Shown piece by piece: positions 40,801-51,890 of a stretch of 64,000 nt of DNA (its first letter is position 1; each line of letters begins with the position of its first letter). Source of the DNA: Cephalotrichum gorgonifer (taxonomy: Eukaryota; Ascomycota; Sordariomycetes; Microascales; Microascaceae). The notes under the pieces are model-generated. The model searched no databases, was not told where the DNA came from, and was given only the letters and a program-made list of their open reading frames with translations. Both the position numbers and the translations under genes were made by a program. The DNA lies in assembly GCA_900312665.1 (NCBI GenBank), contig ONZQ02000007.1, positions 1-64,000 of the forward strand, in the 5' to 3' direction.

Positions 40801-41655
40801 CAGAAGCGGGTAGCGCTCTCGAGTGATTGGATGAATAAACTCAGCGAGGACGTTGTAAGTGGCAACAATAAGAGTCTCAGGCGAGGCCACCAGGAGGTTG
40901 GGTCCCGAGGTGACGGCGGGTATCCAAGTCTCGTCCGACAGGGAGTACGTGTAAGTCTGGTTTGTAACAGGTGTCGCGCGGGTGGCCCCTCTAACCGAGG
41001 CGCGGTCCTCATACAGGCCGACACTACTGGCATCTTGCACGAGTCTCGTCTGCCGGAGGTCTATAGCACCCCAAAACCGCATCATCGAAGGGCCTTGGCC
41101 CTCCCTGTCCCTCGTGAGCACCACCAGGTGCTCCGCGCTCCACTGCTGTGCGGGGAGCAGAGCTAGCTTCTCCATCAGGAACTTGTGGGCGTCAGACTGG
41201 GCATCCTCGGTCTGGCCGACTGACATGTGCGCTGTGTAGCTGCCAACATTCTTATGTCCTAGGCCCTGCAGGACTGATGACCGAAGCTGGGTCAGGGCCG
41301 AGTCACGGTCAGGGTCCGAGTCGTGGAGGTAAATCGTATTTGAGTGCTTATGCTCGAAATACGAGGCGGCGGCGAGATTGAGCTGTATATCTGAGGCTTG
41401 AGGGCCGCGCTTCGATTTCCAGGCTCCTAGGCCCGCCACGACTCTCTCTACTGCTGCTGGAAGGTCCTGGATTGGAACAAAGGGGTATACAAGATTGATA
41501 TGTGGGGGCCATTTATCGTACGCAGAATCATATCGGCATCTCAGGCGTTCCAGGGATGGCCAGAGGTGCCGGGGAGGGATAAGACATAAGGCTGTGTCGT
41601 GGGACGTCGTCGGAATGTACCCGCTGGGCGCTGGGGAACCTGAAGATAGGTCCAT
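37811..41655 (-). CDS. four-domain RNA end-processing protein: 2H + EEP + nucleotidyltransferase + MJ1316
   Basis: Three exons: 41655-39440, 39359-38644, 38544-37811; introns 80 and 99 nt; 1221 aa. Domains in order: (1) 2H phosphoesterase, resembling LigT, with PPHINLVYPF (His 52) and AHMSVGQ (His 143). (2) Endonuclease/exonuclease/phosphatase domain with TYNVLAEF (Asn about 268), LQEV (Glu 303), AGDFNLA (Asp 430, Asn 432) and CASDHWGVRC (about 575). (3) Poly(A)-polymerase-type nucleotidyltransferase with GSFALGVWSRDSDVD (about 663-677), the third acid in KMDLQ (about 727) and a helical PAP central region. (4) C-terminal MJ1316 domain (about 1147-1221, MNRLRWD..HRIAYFKR..VVWDR), predicted to recognise cyclic RNA ends. 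All catalytic residues appear present. Likely role: healing or rebuilding RNA 3' ends; the substrate is unknown. Confidence 0.85.
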
Positions 41656-42403
41656 AGCTGTGATATCCGGCAGGTTTTCGGGCGCGGTGTTTGAGGTGAC
41701 GAGTTGGAATGAAGTTGAACGTGTATGGATGAAGTACTAATGCCTGTAAGCTTGGTGTGGAAAAAGGAATAAGCTGTTGTAAGGTGGTGTCGTTAGAGTT
41801 TCTTGAATTGCTAAAAGCGAAAAACACGCTTCATATAAATATCAACCCGCCGACGATCGCGATCAATCCCTTCCTTCTCTCAGCCGCATGAAAAAAAAAA
41901 GTCAGATCCGGGAAAGGGGTGGTCGTGACTCCTTGCCGAAGCATGGAGGGGGCTATGATATGGAGCGGAAGCCGGGGTGGAGTCTGGGGCGGAGGCCAGT
42001 CTTAGACTACTCGTACAGTGAGTGGGTGGAGGTTAGGCAACCACCACTCTAGCTCAGAGCGGCTCCTAACCTGCCCCGCCATATTGGTCCGTATTACACG
42101 AGAGACGTGACACCACTCACACTCACTTTGCCCCTCGCACCTCACAACCCCAAGAATGAAATGCGCTGGTAATGATTCTATACAAGTAAAAGTCACAGTT
42201 CCAAGCCATCAGACTCACCGCCGGGCCTCAACGGGGGAAAATAAATAAATGATATTTAAAAAGAAATAATAGACGCCGGAACGAAACCTACCCCCCCATG
42301 CCATGTACAATGCGAGCACACGTACGGGTATTAACTATCATCTCATGCCATGTGGGACAAGCATACCCCTTACTCCGTATACTGATGGGAATTATAAGTA
42401 AAC
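41656..42403. other. intergenic, nothing recognised
   Basis: About 750 bases upstream of the four-domain gene and downstream of the unknown gene at 42404. No open frame of substance, no repeat beyond short A runs. Confidence 0.6.
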
Positions 42404-43510
42404 TCACTCAACGGGGCCCCAGTCCACAATGTCCACCCCTTTCCCCTTGCCCTCCATTAGCGCCTCGAGCTTGTCCTCGTTCGTCACCCAGCCATGCCGC
42501 TTCGTGACCACCGCATACTTGATCGAGTCCTGCCACTCGCTCCACCAGGCCGCCTCGCTCTGGACCACGCACCGCCGCTCGCCCTCGTCTCCGTTGCGGG
42601 ACGTCGCAAAGGGCCACACGGCGTACACGACCTCATACTTGTGCTTCCCGGAGAACAGCGTCGTCACGCTGGTGAAGAACTTGTTGACCCTGTCCGGGTT
42701 CTGCACCACGACCCGCGCGTGCGTGACGGGGAAGGTGACGGACACCACGCCCTTGTACCCCGTCGACGCGATGAGGCTGCGCAGCTTGCCCTCGATCCAC
42801 GCCGAGTCGAGGTTCGCCACCGCCCGGGAGAGCGTGAAGGACTTGACCTGGGCCTTGTCCTCCACGAACCGCCGGCACCACTCCTCCAGGCCGCCGTCGC
42901 CAATCTCGGGGAGCACGTCGGGCTTGATGCCGCCGCGGTACGCGAGCTCCCCGCTGCGGACGCACGAGACGTAGTCTAGACGCTGCTTCGGATCCTCGGG
43001 GATGAGCGTGCTCATCAGGTTGAGCTTGATGTCGAAGTCTACCCGCCTGCCACGCGTCCCCACCACGTGGATCTGTGGTTTCGGTGGGATGGTCGCCTGG
43101 CTGCGGAGCAGGTTCACGAGCGCGTCTGCAGACTCACTCAGGTACTGTGCCTTCGACGATAGCGTCGTGCAGTCCTGCGACAGCTCGAAGAGGGGCGGGC
43201 AGTAGAGTTGGTAGTCCAGCCTCGGAAGCCCGGCGTAGTGCCGCGGCTCATTCCGGGATCGACTCTGGTGGCTTGGGGGTGCATGGAGCGGACTAGTAGG
43301 CCCAGAGTAGGGCGGCGGCGTGGCCGGCCGTCCGTCAGTGGTGAAATTGTGCTCGTGGAATGTTGTCTGGGAAGAAGCGGTCTGAGGAGAAGTGGCCTGT
43401 GACGTGGGGGCCGCCAGAGTGCTTGAAACGGATTCACCAGAGCCGTCACGGTCATGATGAGCTTTTAAGGCCGCTTTCTCCGCGACGACGGAGGAGCTCG
43501 GGTCGGCCAT
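42404..43510 (-). CDS. conserved-looking protein of unknown function
   Basis: Single-exon gene of 368 aa. The first ~80 residues are low-complexity (Ser, Thr, Pro, Ala). A compact globular part follows, from PRLDYQLYCPPLFELSQDC to the C-terminus WGPVE. No catalytic motif, signal peptide or membrane helix is visible. Features include a hydrophobic strand-like GVVSVTFPVTHARVVVQNP, and Trp-rich AWWSEWQDSIKYAVVTKRHGW near the end. Codon use is strongly C/G-ending, like the neighbours, and opens long shadow frames on the other strand. I do not recognise the family. A coding call is supported by the uninterrupted frame, start context and protein-like composition. It shares an upstream region with the divergent TTI2-like gene. 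Confidence 0.8.
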   Translation of the reverse strand: MADPSSSVVAEKAALKAHHDRDGSGESVSSTLAAPTSQATSPQTASSQTTFHEHNFTTDGRPATPPPYSGPTSPLHAPPSHQSRSRNEPRHYAGLPRLDYQLYCPPLFELSQDCTTLSSKAQYLSESADALVNLLRSQATIPPKPQIHVVGTRGRRVDFDIKLNLMSTLIPEDPKQRLDYVSCVRSGELAYRGGIKPDVLPEIGDGGLEEWCRRFVEDKAQVKSFTLSRAVANLDSAWIEGKLRSLIASTGYKGVVSVTFPVTHARVVVQNPDRVNKFFTSVTTLFSGKHKYEVVYAVWPFATSRNGDEGERRCVVQSEAAWWSEWQDSIKYAVVTKRHGWVTNEDKLEALMEGKGKGVDIVDWGPVE

Positions 43511-44581
43511 GCCTAGTTATTTCTCAGGTGTAGGTAGGGGAGGTGTTGGAAAAAGGGGGGGGGGGGTTACTGGTTGGGCTTGGCACAATGCGAAGGGCAC
43601 TCAAAGGATTGCATAAACAGGCAGTGAAGTCGAGAGTGGAGGGAATGTTTTTTGCTAACCGATCGTTGACGAGGTTAGCGATCTCGAGGATTCTCGACAT
43701 TCATGGTCTTCGGCTTCGAGGCACAAGCATTCGCGGGTGCCTAAGCCTGTCCTCTGGTACAAGTACGAGTACCTTGGCATGTGTACCCGTAAGATAAAGG
43801 GCTGAGCACTTGGTTAATTGTCTCCTCTCCTCTGTGAGCTTCGACAAGAATACGGCAGAATACGAGAAGGATTCAGCCCATGCCTGTACAAGTACACTAT
43901 GACTAAGTCTCATTGTAGGGCTGACGGTTAATGTTCCAATGCAACGAGCACCGCCCCAAATGTGGCCCACATAAGTACATTCCAGCAGTCACTGTCCCTC
44001 CAGTAGGTTGTAATACAAGTAATATCCATGTGCCTGACGCTGACCTGCTGGAAGCACAGCGCAGGAGGAACCAAACATCGAGGCCCAGTCTAAGCTCCAG
44101 AGGCATGGACCGAGTTTGTCTTGGCGGTCTTTCGAGATGCGTACAATTACTTGTACTAGAACTAAAAAGTTCTAGGCGTTATAACGTAGGGGGAATTCAG
44201 CTAGTTAGCGTGAGGTTGCTCTTAAAACTGTATTACAAGTTCGAGAAACATAGCGTGGGTCCGTCTATCCACCTCGCTACAAGTACATTAATACCAGTAT
44301 AAGAATACCTCGCGTTAGGTAGGACCGATAGTAACTACCTATGTTACCATTTGAATACTTCATCAGTGAGAAACATCTCAAAAAGCTTCACACTGTCTGT
44401 CGTTGGAGCGCACACACATCCGGCTCCATCTCATCTAGGAGCGACACTAACACTCATAAGGCAACGAGTAGCTAATCCACCAACTCTCTTGGAGCTGAAA
44501 TAACCTACCCATGAGCGGCATTTTATAAATACCGTCCGTCTCATAACCCACATCTCACGTATCCCAAGCACGAGACGTGAT
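43511..44581. other. divergent intergenic region, motif-rich
   Basis: 1.07 kb with a 12-G run at 43555-43566 and the densest set of TACAAGTAC-type motifs in the window: GGTACAAGTACGAGTACC at 43756-43773, and others near 43885, 43972, 44016, 44150 and 44277. No gene. Confidence 0.6.
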
Positions 44582-46226
44582 ATGGATCAGCCAGCTCACC
44601 TCCCTCGACACGGCGGCCAAAGCTTGTCACTCGACGAGATCGCCGACCAGATCCCTCTTAAGCAGGACCCAGTAAGCCATAATCTGCCCATTTTCTGGAG
44701 TGCCCGTACTTACCTCTCCTTGCCCAGTCCAATATAACTCTCCTCGAGACTATCGTTGCTCAACTCCAACATGTCGACAGCGCCGCCGTTGCTAAGCAGG
44801 GTAACGACACCGCCGTCTCCAAGCTCGGCCGCTTTGCAACCCTTTTCCTATCGCCGCCGCCTATGAGCGGCGACTCGCATGGGACCAATGACGGCAAGGA
44901 TCACTGCGAGGGATTGATGACTGCTCTTGACAAGCTCTCGGGCATCCCTGGGGTTCTTCTGGATGACGATGTCCTCCTCGCCGTTATCCCGTTCGCCGAC
45001 GCAGCCGCTCCTTGGTCGACCGACGCACTAGCCGATACCTCCGCGAGGATACTAGCAAGGCAGATCTCACTGCGGGACAAGACTGACTTTATTGTCTCCG
45101 CATTGTTAGAAACAGCGATTAAGCCGCATCTTTCCAAGTGGCGGTCGACACGACTAACAGCCACCGGCCGCCCTGCGGCGTATGACGCCCCTGCTGCGAG
45201 AAATATACCCGGCGATCTCGGGGCCGGCGGTCCACCATGGGTAGGCGAAAGGGCTACCATGATTCATCTGTTCCGATGGGCGTTGGATGAGTCTGATGTG
45301 AGTTAATCCCTTCGTCCCCCCCCGCCCGCCTCTGCGCTCCCCCGCTCACCCGTGGTTCAGGCTACACTCCTCGAGGCACACTGGTCCTCGTTCACGCCCT
45401 TCCTCCTCGCCCTCTTGGACGACCCCACCACCGGAGCTCGGGTCCAAGGCCTGCAAGCGGCTGAGATATTCATCCAGAAATGCCCAGGTCGGATCTTGGT
45501 GGAACGGGGTATAGGCAGAGTACTAGAAGAAGCAATGCTGCCCACCCTGCATTTCTTACCAACGCATACTCCTGAGTCCGAATCCGCACAGCTACTCGGG
45601 CCGGCTTACCGGGCGCTGGTCCTGCTAGCACGTACGAGGTTCGACTACGACGGCGACAGGGTAGCGAAACAGTCTCTGCTGGATAAACTACTTCGAGAGG
45701 GTGTCTTCTCGGCCTACGCTCACAGTTCGGAGTATATCCTCATCCTCGAGGTTCTCGCAGAACAAACAAGATTAATAGTTAACGAGCTGGGTATATACGC
45801 TACAAAGCACTTAAAGGTTGGCAGAACCCCCTCCATCCTATAGCCCATATGCACTTATACTGACTGTGGGCCTCCTAGGACGTCGTGCCTATGCTTGCCG
45901 GCGCCATGACGGACCCGTTCCTCCCTCAGCATCCCCGGTACATCCTGGTGGTGGCAGAAGCGCTTCGTTCAACCATCTTGAACTGCTGGCCTAGGGTCCT
46001 TGACCAGTATGGCGCGGAGATCCTAAGGGCCACGGTCATGTGTTGGCTCAATGTGTGCGACAACCAACCCAGAAGTCGGACAGCCGAGGAGCAAGGAGTG
46101 GCCGAGACGCTGCGAACCATAGCAGCGCTGGTATCAAAGCCGCAGGGCAACTTCGCGGGGTGCTCAACGGCCGATCTGGGTCAGATGGTCAAGGATAGCC
46201 CCGAGCTACGGGCCTTGTTTCGTTGA
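44582..46226 (+). CDS. TTI2: TTI2-like protein (TEL2-interacting, TTT complex)
   Basis: Four exons: 44582-44671, 44728-45297, 45361-45816, 45879-46226, introns 56, 63 and 62 nt, all phase 0; 487 aa. The all-helical sequence with Leu-rich repeats, LLETIVAQLQHVD near the start and GLMTALDKLSGIPGVLLDDD after it, resembles the Tti2 family (formerly DUF2454). Tti2 works with Tel2 and Tti1 to stabilise PI3K-like kinases such as TOR, ATM and ATR. The family call is by overall pattern without a sharp motif, so another HEAT-like scaffold is possible. Its stop is only 12 bases from the FIG4 stop on the opposite strand. Confidence 0.65.
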
Positions 46227-46238
46227 AGCCCGCTATTA

Positions 46239-49200
46239 CTAGTCGACTGGTTGCTGCTTGAAAAATGACTTCCCTCGAAGCCATTTCTGGTAGGCCTTGT
46301 ACCGCTTCTTCTCGCTGTCCTCCTCCGTTACCGTCAAAGGGTTGCTGTCAACCCTCAAGAGCTCCTCGTATACGGGGAACTCGTCCTCAGAACCTGTCGA
46401 GAACAGAAAGTCGGCCTGCCGATTGCCATAGATGTAATCCTGGTACTCGGAGTCATAGGCCTCCGGAGGCTGGGCGGAGACTACGAGCGGCAGGCTGTGA
46501 GGGTGGGCGATGTAGCTAGCGTAGTCCTCCATTTCCGACGTGCTGACGGAGGGGTTGAGAGACTCGCGGACGGCCTTCGTAAACGTCCACTGTGCCTCCC
46601 TAGACTTCTCGAGGGCAGACTGCTTCGGCTTGGCGGCGTCCGCGCTCGCACCCGTCTCCTTCATGATCCCGTGGTGGCTCTCTGCCTTCTCCTGCGCAGG
46701 CTGGAGCCATCTGATCGAGATGCCTCGGCCGGTGAGAGACTTATTCGCTGGCTCGACCGTGCCGTCATCCCTTGATGCCACCCTGTGTTCGCCCGGGTCT
46801 ACAATGGTTACTTCCTTCTTCCCTTTCGGTTTTTCGCTGTCGTCCAGGTCCGTGATCACCCGGACGCGGAACGGGCTGAGGTCATACTTCCCGTCCTGGG
46901 CCGCCCTGAAGGGTATGTACTTTATTGTGGAGTTCATTTTGTACGGGAACATCTTCATGAACGAAGACAGCGTGGAGGGTCGGTAATACTCAAGCCAGTA
47001 ATCGTCGACAAAGGGGATGGCAGTTTTCCTCCTACGCTTCGCGGGCGGGGCGTACGGGGGAAGAGTGCGCTTGGCGAGGTATTCTGGCGTGAACCAATGT
47101 ACATATTCATGTTTCCGCTGCTCTACCCACGCCCGCGGGTCAGAGTGGTGGAGGTAATAGTCAGTGGTTAGATCCCAGAGCATGGGTTGCCCGTGGGCGA
47201 ACTTGTAGTTGCCCAGGAAGAGGTTGTACGCCTCCTGGCGCTGACCATCGAGGAATGAGTTGTTGTAGTAGCGCTTGAAGCTCTCAATCATATCTCTCGA
47301 GTGGCTTGTCCACTGATTGATCTTCCGATACGTCTCCATGGTATTAACAAGCTGTGAGCCTCCATACTGGACCGCGATAGTGTCTCCGTGGTCATGGTAC
47401 ATGTGCGTAAAGAGATTTACCGCATCCGTATCATAGTCAATAGAGGTGTCCTCGAGTATGCCCAAGGCATGGAGCTGGTGTCCGAGCGCCCGCTTTCCGA
47501 TGACGAACTGAGCAGCGTTTGTCCGGTCGAGACAGTCGATGCAGTTTGTGCGCGCGACCCCATTCTGGGTCCTTGCCGGAAAGTTAACCCCGTCCCCATT
47601 GTGGAAAAAGCCTGTCGTGTTCATCACCTCTTCCGCAATATTCTCAAGTGTGCCGATGACATCTTGGTCCCGGCTCTTAGCCGCGCGGCTCATGTCCCAA
47701 GCCTTGTGGATGATCTTGCTCTCGCTCGGAAGGAACTGGTTCAGGTACTTGATAGCGTTCGTGTACTCGGCTAGAAGCTTTGACTCGCGGGGCGTGCGCT
47801 CCCTCGACTTGACAAGATCTAGTGCATAGATGGGTGCGCCATACCGCTCGAAGAGGTTATCGAAGTGCAAAGCGGCCGCACTATAGAAGGGATCAACCAG
47901 GTTCAGCTCGATGGGGGGCTTCGGAGTTACCCCGGCGGTTTCTTGGACCCAATGTAGCGGAATGCTTCCTCGGTGCTGGACATATGATGTGAAGTGGTGG
48001 TTACAGAAGAGCCTAGGACCCGGGGCATGGAAAGGCGTAGTCAGGGCCTCCGATACGATCTGCTCTGTCTCAACATCGTTCGCTACGTATCCCTATTTCG
48101 CGTTAGATTCCATGGAAGGCAATGGTCGATTCCGGGGGTTCTTACCAAGTCATTCGCGCCTCGCTTCAGGAATCGGGCTCCAGCAAAGTGCCGGGAACGC
48201 CGCGCAATGACGGTGATGTGTGCTGTCCGGCCGTATATGGAGAGTGCTATGGGTGCGCGAGGAGCGTTAGCAATTGCTGCGCTATGATTCTGATGTAGCG
48301 CACTCACCAGCCTGATCGATATAACCGTGGATTATCGGTCGGCACCAGTCGTACGGGTCTCTGAGTGCGCTTTCCGCGGGTTGAAGGAGGTGCGAGTTCC
48401 AGACGAACATGGAATTGAAGTCGTTGCTGACGGGGGCGTGTATGCCTTTCGCAAGAGCGTCCCTCTCCCTGGAGAGGTTATGCTGTAAAGTGCGGGTGAT
48501 GTTGTAGGAGTAGCTGTAGTAGAACGAGCGGGTCAGGTCCAGGTTATTGAGGATGCCGAGAAAGCGAAGCTCCTCGGTATTTCGGCCGTCGGCCTTGAAC
48601 TTTGCGGGCGTCAGAGGCACCAGCTCAGTCCCCTCAATCTGATACACGCAATGACCGCCAACCGTGGCGACGGTGCTCTTCTTCGTGATGAGGACCATGT
48701 AATAAGGCCCCATAAACTTGATAAAGCCGAGAAGGCCCCAGGTGGTGCAGCGCAGCTTCATCCCGCCCGTGCCCTTGTTGCCATGGTCGATAGTGTCGAG
48801 CAACTGGTTCATCTCTCGTTGGCTGTATATGATCTTGTCGTCCGTCATGCTCAACTCGGAATCATCGGTGGTCCTGTCGATCTTGAGAAGTCGGTAGCGT
48901 CTCTCGGTCAGATCACCGCCAACAATGTAGTATCGACTGGCAGTCTCATACAAGCTGAACTTGTGCATCTGGTAATCGAGGCTGCCTGCGGTGCTACTGT
49001 CCTCGGTATACGCTTCCCCCTGGTCGTTCGGGTCGGGACTTGAAGTGCGAATGAAGGGCTTTGCCACGGCGGGCTCATCGTCGTTATCATCCTCACCTAG
49101 GGCCCCGGCTGTGGTACTTTCCAAGAGGGAGGTCTCAGCATCGTCGTTCCGAAGCTGCGGGAACGAGGGCTCATTGTCTGCGGGAGTGGGCGAGACGCCG

Positions 49201-49301
49201 GGCTGATACCCGGACGTTGCCTGCTCACCGTTGGACAATGGCGTGGATCCATCCTCCAAGAGTATATTTGTGTCCATGTCCAAGTCCATGTCGAGGAGCA
49301 T
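46239..49301 (-). CDS. FIG4: FIG4, SAC-type polyphosphoinositide phosphatase
   Basis: Vacuolar/endosomal phosphatase that removes the 5-phosphate of PI(3,5)P2 and also supports its synthesis with Fab1 and Vac14. Three exons: 49301-48308, 48246-48146, 48092-46239; introns 61 and 53 nt; 982 aa. The SAC N-domain begins near [20 protein letters not shown]. The middle exon gives [21 protein letters not shown], then [18 protein letters not shown] crosses the last junction. The catalytic P-loop is [12 protein letters not shown] (Cys about 549, CX5R). An acidic disordered N-terminus precedes the domain, with DMDLDMD repeats. All catalytic residues are present. Gene context: tail to tail with the TTI2-like gene; same strand as CCA1. 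Confidence 0.95.
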
Positions 49302-49988
49302 GACCGTCGTCCACGTTCAAGTCCACGTGCTGGTAGCTGGGCCGCAGATGTATCGTGTGGCGGCTACTAGCAGTGAGAATGGCGTAGGCTGTAGAATTCA
49401 TCTATCGAAGGGTATCAAAGCAAGCTCTCGTAGGATAATCGCTTGATGTCGTCATGTCCGCCCGTTGCAAGAGCCCGAGATTAGAGAGTGCCGCCGACGG
49501 TTTGGCGGTCCAGACGCGCGATTCTAATTTACGCTTGCCGAGCGATGGATATATCACCAGGAAAGGCGCACTCTGTATATTCGCTACCTTTAGCTCCTCC
49601 TGGGTGACAATGCTATTATTGTTTAGGCCAGGCAGGACAGGAACTGGGGGGAATGAATGTGCTCGTAAGAGCAGGTGATGGTGAGGACCCCGGACCATGA
49701 ATAATACCATTTATGCAGATAAGCGAGCCCAGTTGTGGGGTACCGTGTACGGAGGAACTGTACTTGTACTTGTACTTCAACCTATGAAAGGATATGATAT
49801 TCGGTCACACCCCATGATTGGCAGGTGAAAGATATGAACTGGTTCACAAGAGACAACGTATGAGGCATGAATTATTTTATTTTATTTCGCCGCATCTATC
49901 CCATTACTCTGGGGGGGGGGGGTCTAGATTAGTTGCCCCTCACAAATGGCTCGGGCTTAGGCGTCTGACCGAGGTTGTCCGTTCGTGG
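49302..49988. other. intergenic region FIG4/CCA1
   Basis: About 690 bases, likely the FIG4 promoter plus the CCA1 3' end. Contains TACTTGTACTTGTACTTC at about 49761-49778 and a 12-G run at 49911-49922. No gene. Confidence 0.6.
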
Positions 49989-51890
49989 CTAGGAGCTTGG
50001 AATACCAAGCTCAGCCCTTCGCCGTCGAACCTCCTCGATTGCACCTTCTGGCCCTTTAGCCCCGGGGTTTCGGAACTGCCAGGCGAGGCATACCTCCAGG
50101 GCTTTTGCCATCCATACTCCCTTCTTGACTCCGAGGGTGTCGGCCAGCATGCGCCCATCCACCAGCGGTTTCATAGATGGCGCGTCGGCGACATCTAGTT
50201 CGTCTAGATGGTCTAGGAACTTTAGCCACTCAGCTACAAAGGGGCTCAGCTCTACAGGTGATAAAGTGGTCAGTAACATTCTTGTGCCGGGGGACGAGGA
50301 AGGAAACAAGACTCACGGTCAGGAGGTGCGGGCCAGCCCTCCAGCACTTCCATCGCCTCCACTAAAATCGCGTAAAGGACCTGAAGCCTCCAGTTGCCCG
50401 TCTTGCTGCTCCACCTGCAAACGGCCATGCCAAAAGTATCCCGGCCGACGGTAGATGCGTCCCCAGAACACACTAGCTTCTTTAATTTGAGGATTTCCTT
50501 GCGGTTGGTGTGTGCTGCCGTGATTGTAGTACAGAGTTTGTTGGTGGCCCTGATGCCCTCTCTGGCCGCTCGTGTTATTAGCGGTATCATCTGCAGTCGA
50601 GGCTTCTCCAGGTGGATGTTTGGGTTCTCAACAACGTCCCAGGGGACCAGCGCCGCAAGGGTCCAGGCGAAATAAGCATCCTCATCACCTTGGACGAGTC
50701 GTGAGTATATCGGACCTGCAACCTCGGTACCCAGAGCCGCGGCATTGAGAAAGCCGTATGCTGCGTTCCATGAAGAGATGTCGGGCTGTGGCTGGTTCTC
50801 AGAGGTTACATCCGTAAATATCGCGTGGTAGAGCCCCAACCTGTCTATCAACGCTAGAGCATCTTTGGGATGCTTGCCTACATATAAGTTAGCGCTACGT
50901 TGCAGGTGCACTAGGTGTGCTTGAGAACGCAATCAGATGCCCACCTTTTAGCATCTTCTCCACCTCTATGCCGACTCGCTCACGGCTAATCTTGGCCTTT
51001 AGCGACCTCAGAACACGGTCGTCGCTCATGACCGCCTCTGTCTCTGGGTCGATAGAGAAGCTTAGACGACTCGCGAACCTGACGAGCCGAAGCACTCTGA
51101 GCGGGTCGTCTGTAAAGGTCTGCAGCGGTTCCAATGGCGTTCGGATCAGCTTTGACCTCAGGTCGTCTAGTCCTCCGACGAAATCCTCGACCTGGCGTGT
51201 GTGTATATTGTAGAACAAGGCGTTGACGGTGGCATCGCGGCGTGAGGCGTCCTCGGCCGGAGTGCCGAACTCAACCTGCGGGTTCCGGCTGTCATCGGCA
51301 TAGATCTCCTTGCGGAGATTGACAAAATCTAGATCTGCGCCGAAAACACGGCAGGTTGCGGTGGCGAGGTTCTTGGATTTCTCGGGGTTGGCCTTGATAG
51401 TGTGGAGGCTCCCTAGGTCCGAGGCTGTTATGGAGTGCTTCTCGATAATGGCTGGCCTATCGCAGAACCGGCGGAGTCTGTGTCCAAAATCCTCGCCGGT
51501 CATGCAGTTAATCGAGACGTCGATATCTTGGCTTTGCACCCCCAGAAGCTTATCCCGTACCCATCCTCCCGCCCAGCGTAGGACGATGGGTTCCCGTTTC
51601 TTGGCTGGTGTGCCTTGCTCATTCTGATCTGTCGGACTGCGCGAGCCATCGCCATCACAGTCGTTATCGATCGAGGCGGCAACGTCAAGCAGAAGCTCCC
51701 TGAGGCGTTCCTCGTGCTGGGTGAGTTCGAGAACGGCTGTTGCCATGATTCTCTTGTTTGGGGGTGCTGTGGGTGTTATGGATGTTGTACTCAATCTTCT
51801 CTTCATAGTCGTCAAGGTAGAACGAGCACGAGAATCCCAATAGAATCGATGCAGCGTAATTGACCGCAGGGTGACCCACTGCCCTCTCAT
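49989..51890 (-). CDS. CCA1: tRNA nucleotidyltransferase (CCA-adding enzyme), alternative starts likely
   Basis: Adds or repairs the CCA end of tRNAs in nucleus, cytosol and mitochondria. Three exons: 51890-50945, 50877-50317, 50251-49989; introns 67 and 65 nt; 589 aa from the first ATG. Class II motifs: GGWVRDKLLG with QDIDV (Asp 122 and 124), RRDATVNALFYN, FVGGLDDL and DPLRVLRLVRFASRLSF. In-frame Mets at 1, 29 and 49 fit multiple products. Residues 1-28 (MRGQWVTLRSITLHRFYWDS) are basic and acid-poor until residue 19, like a matrix signal, and the region after Met 29 is Lys/Arg-rich. Yeast Cca1 is known to use several starts for different compartments; here this is inferred. Confidence 0.95.

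Noticed and set aside
42494..42979. 161-codon open frame opposite the unknown gene
   Set aside because: Arg/His/Pro-heavy composition typical of antisense shadow frames; the opposite strand has better start context and protein-like sequence.
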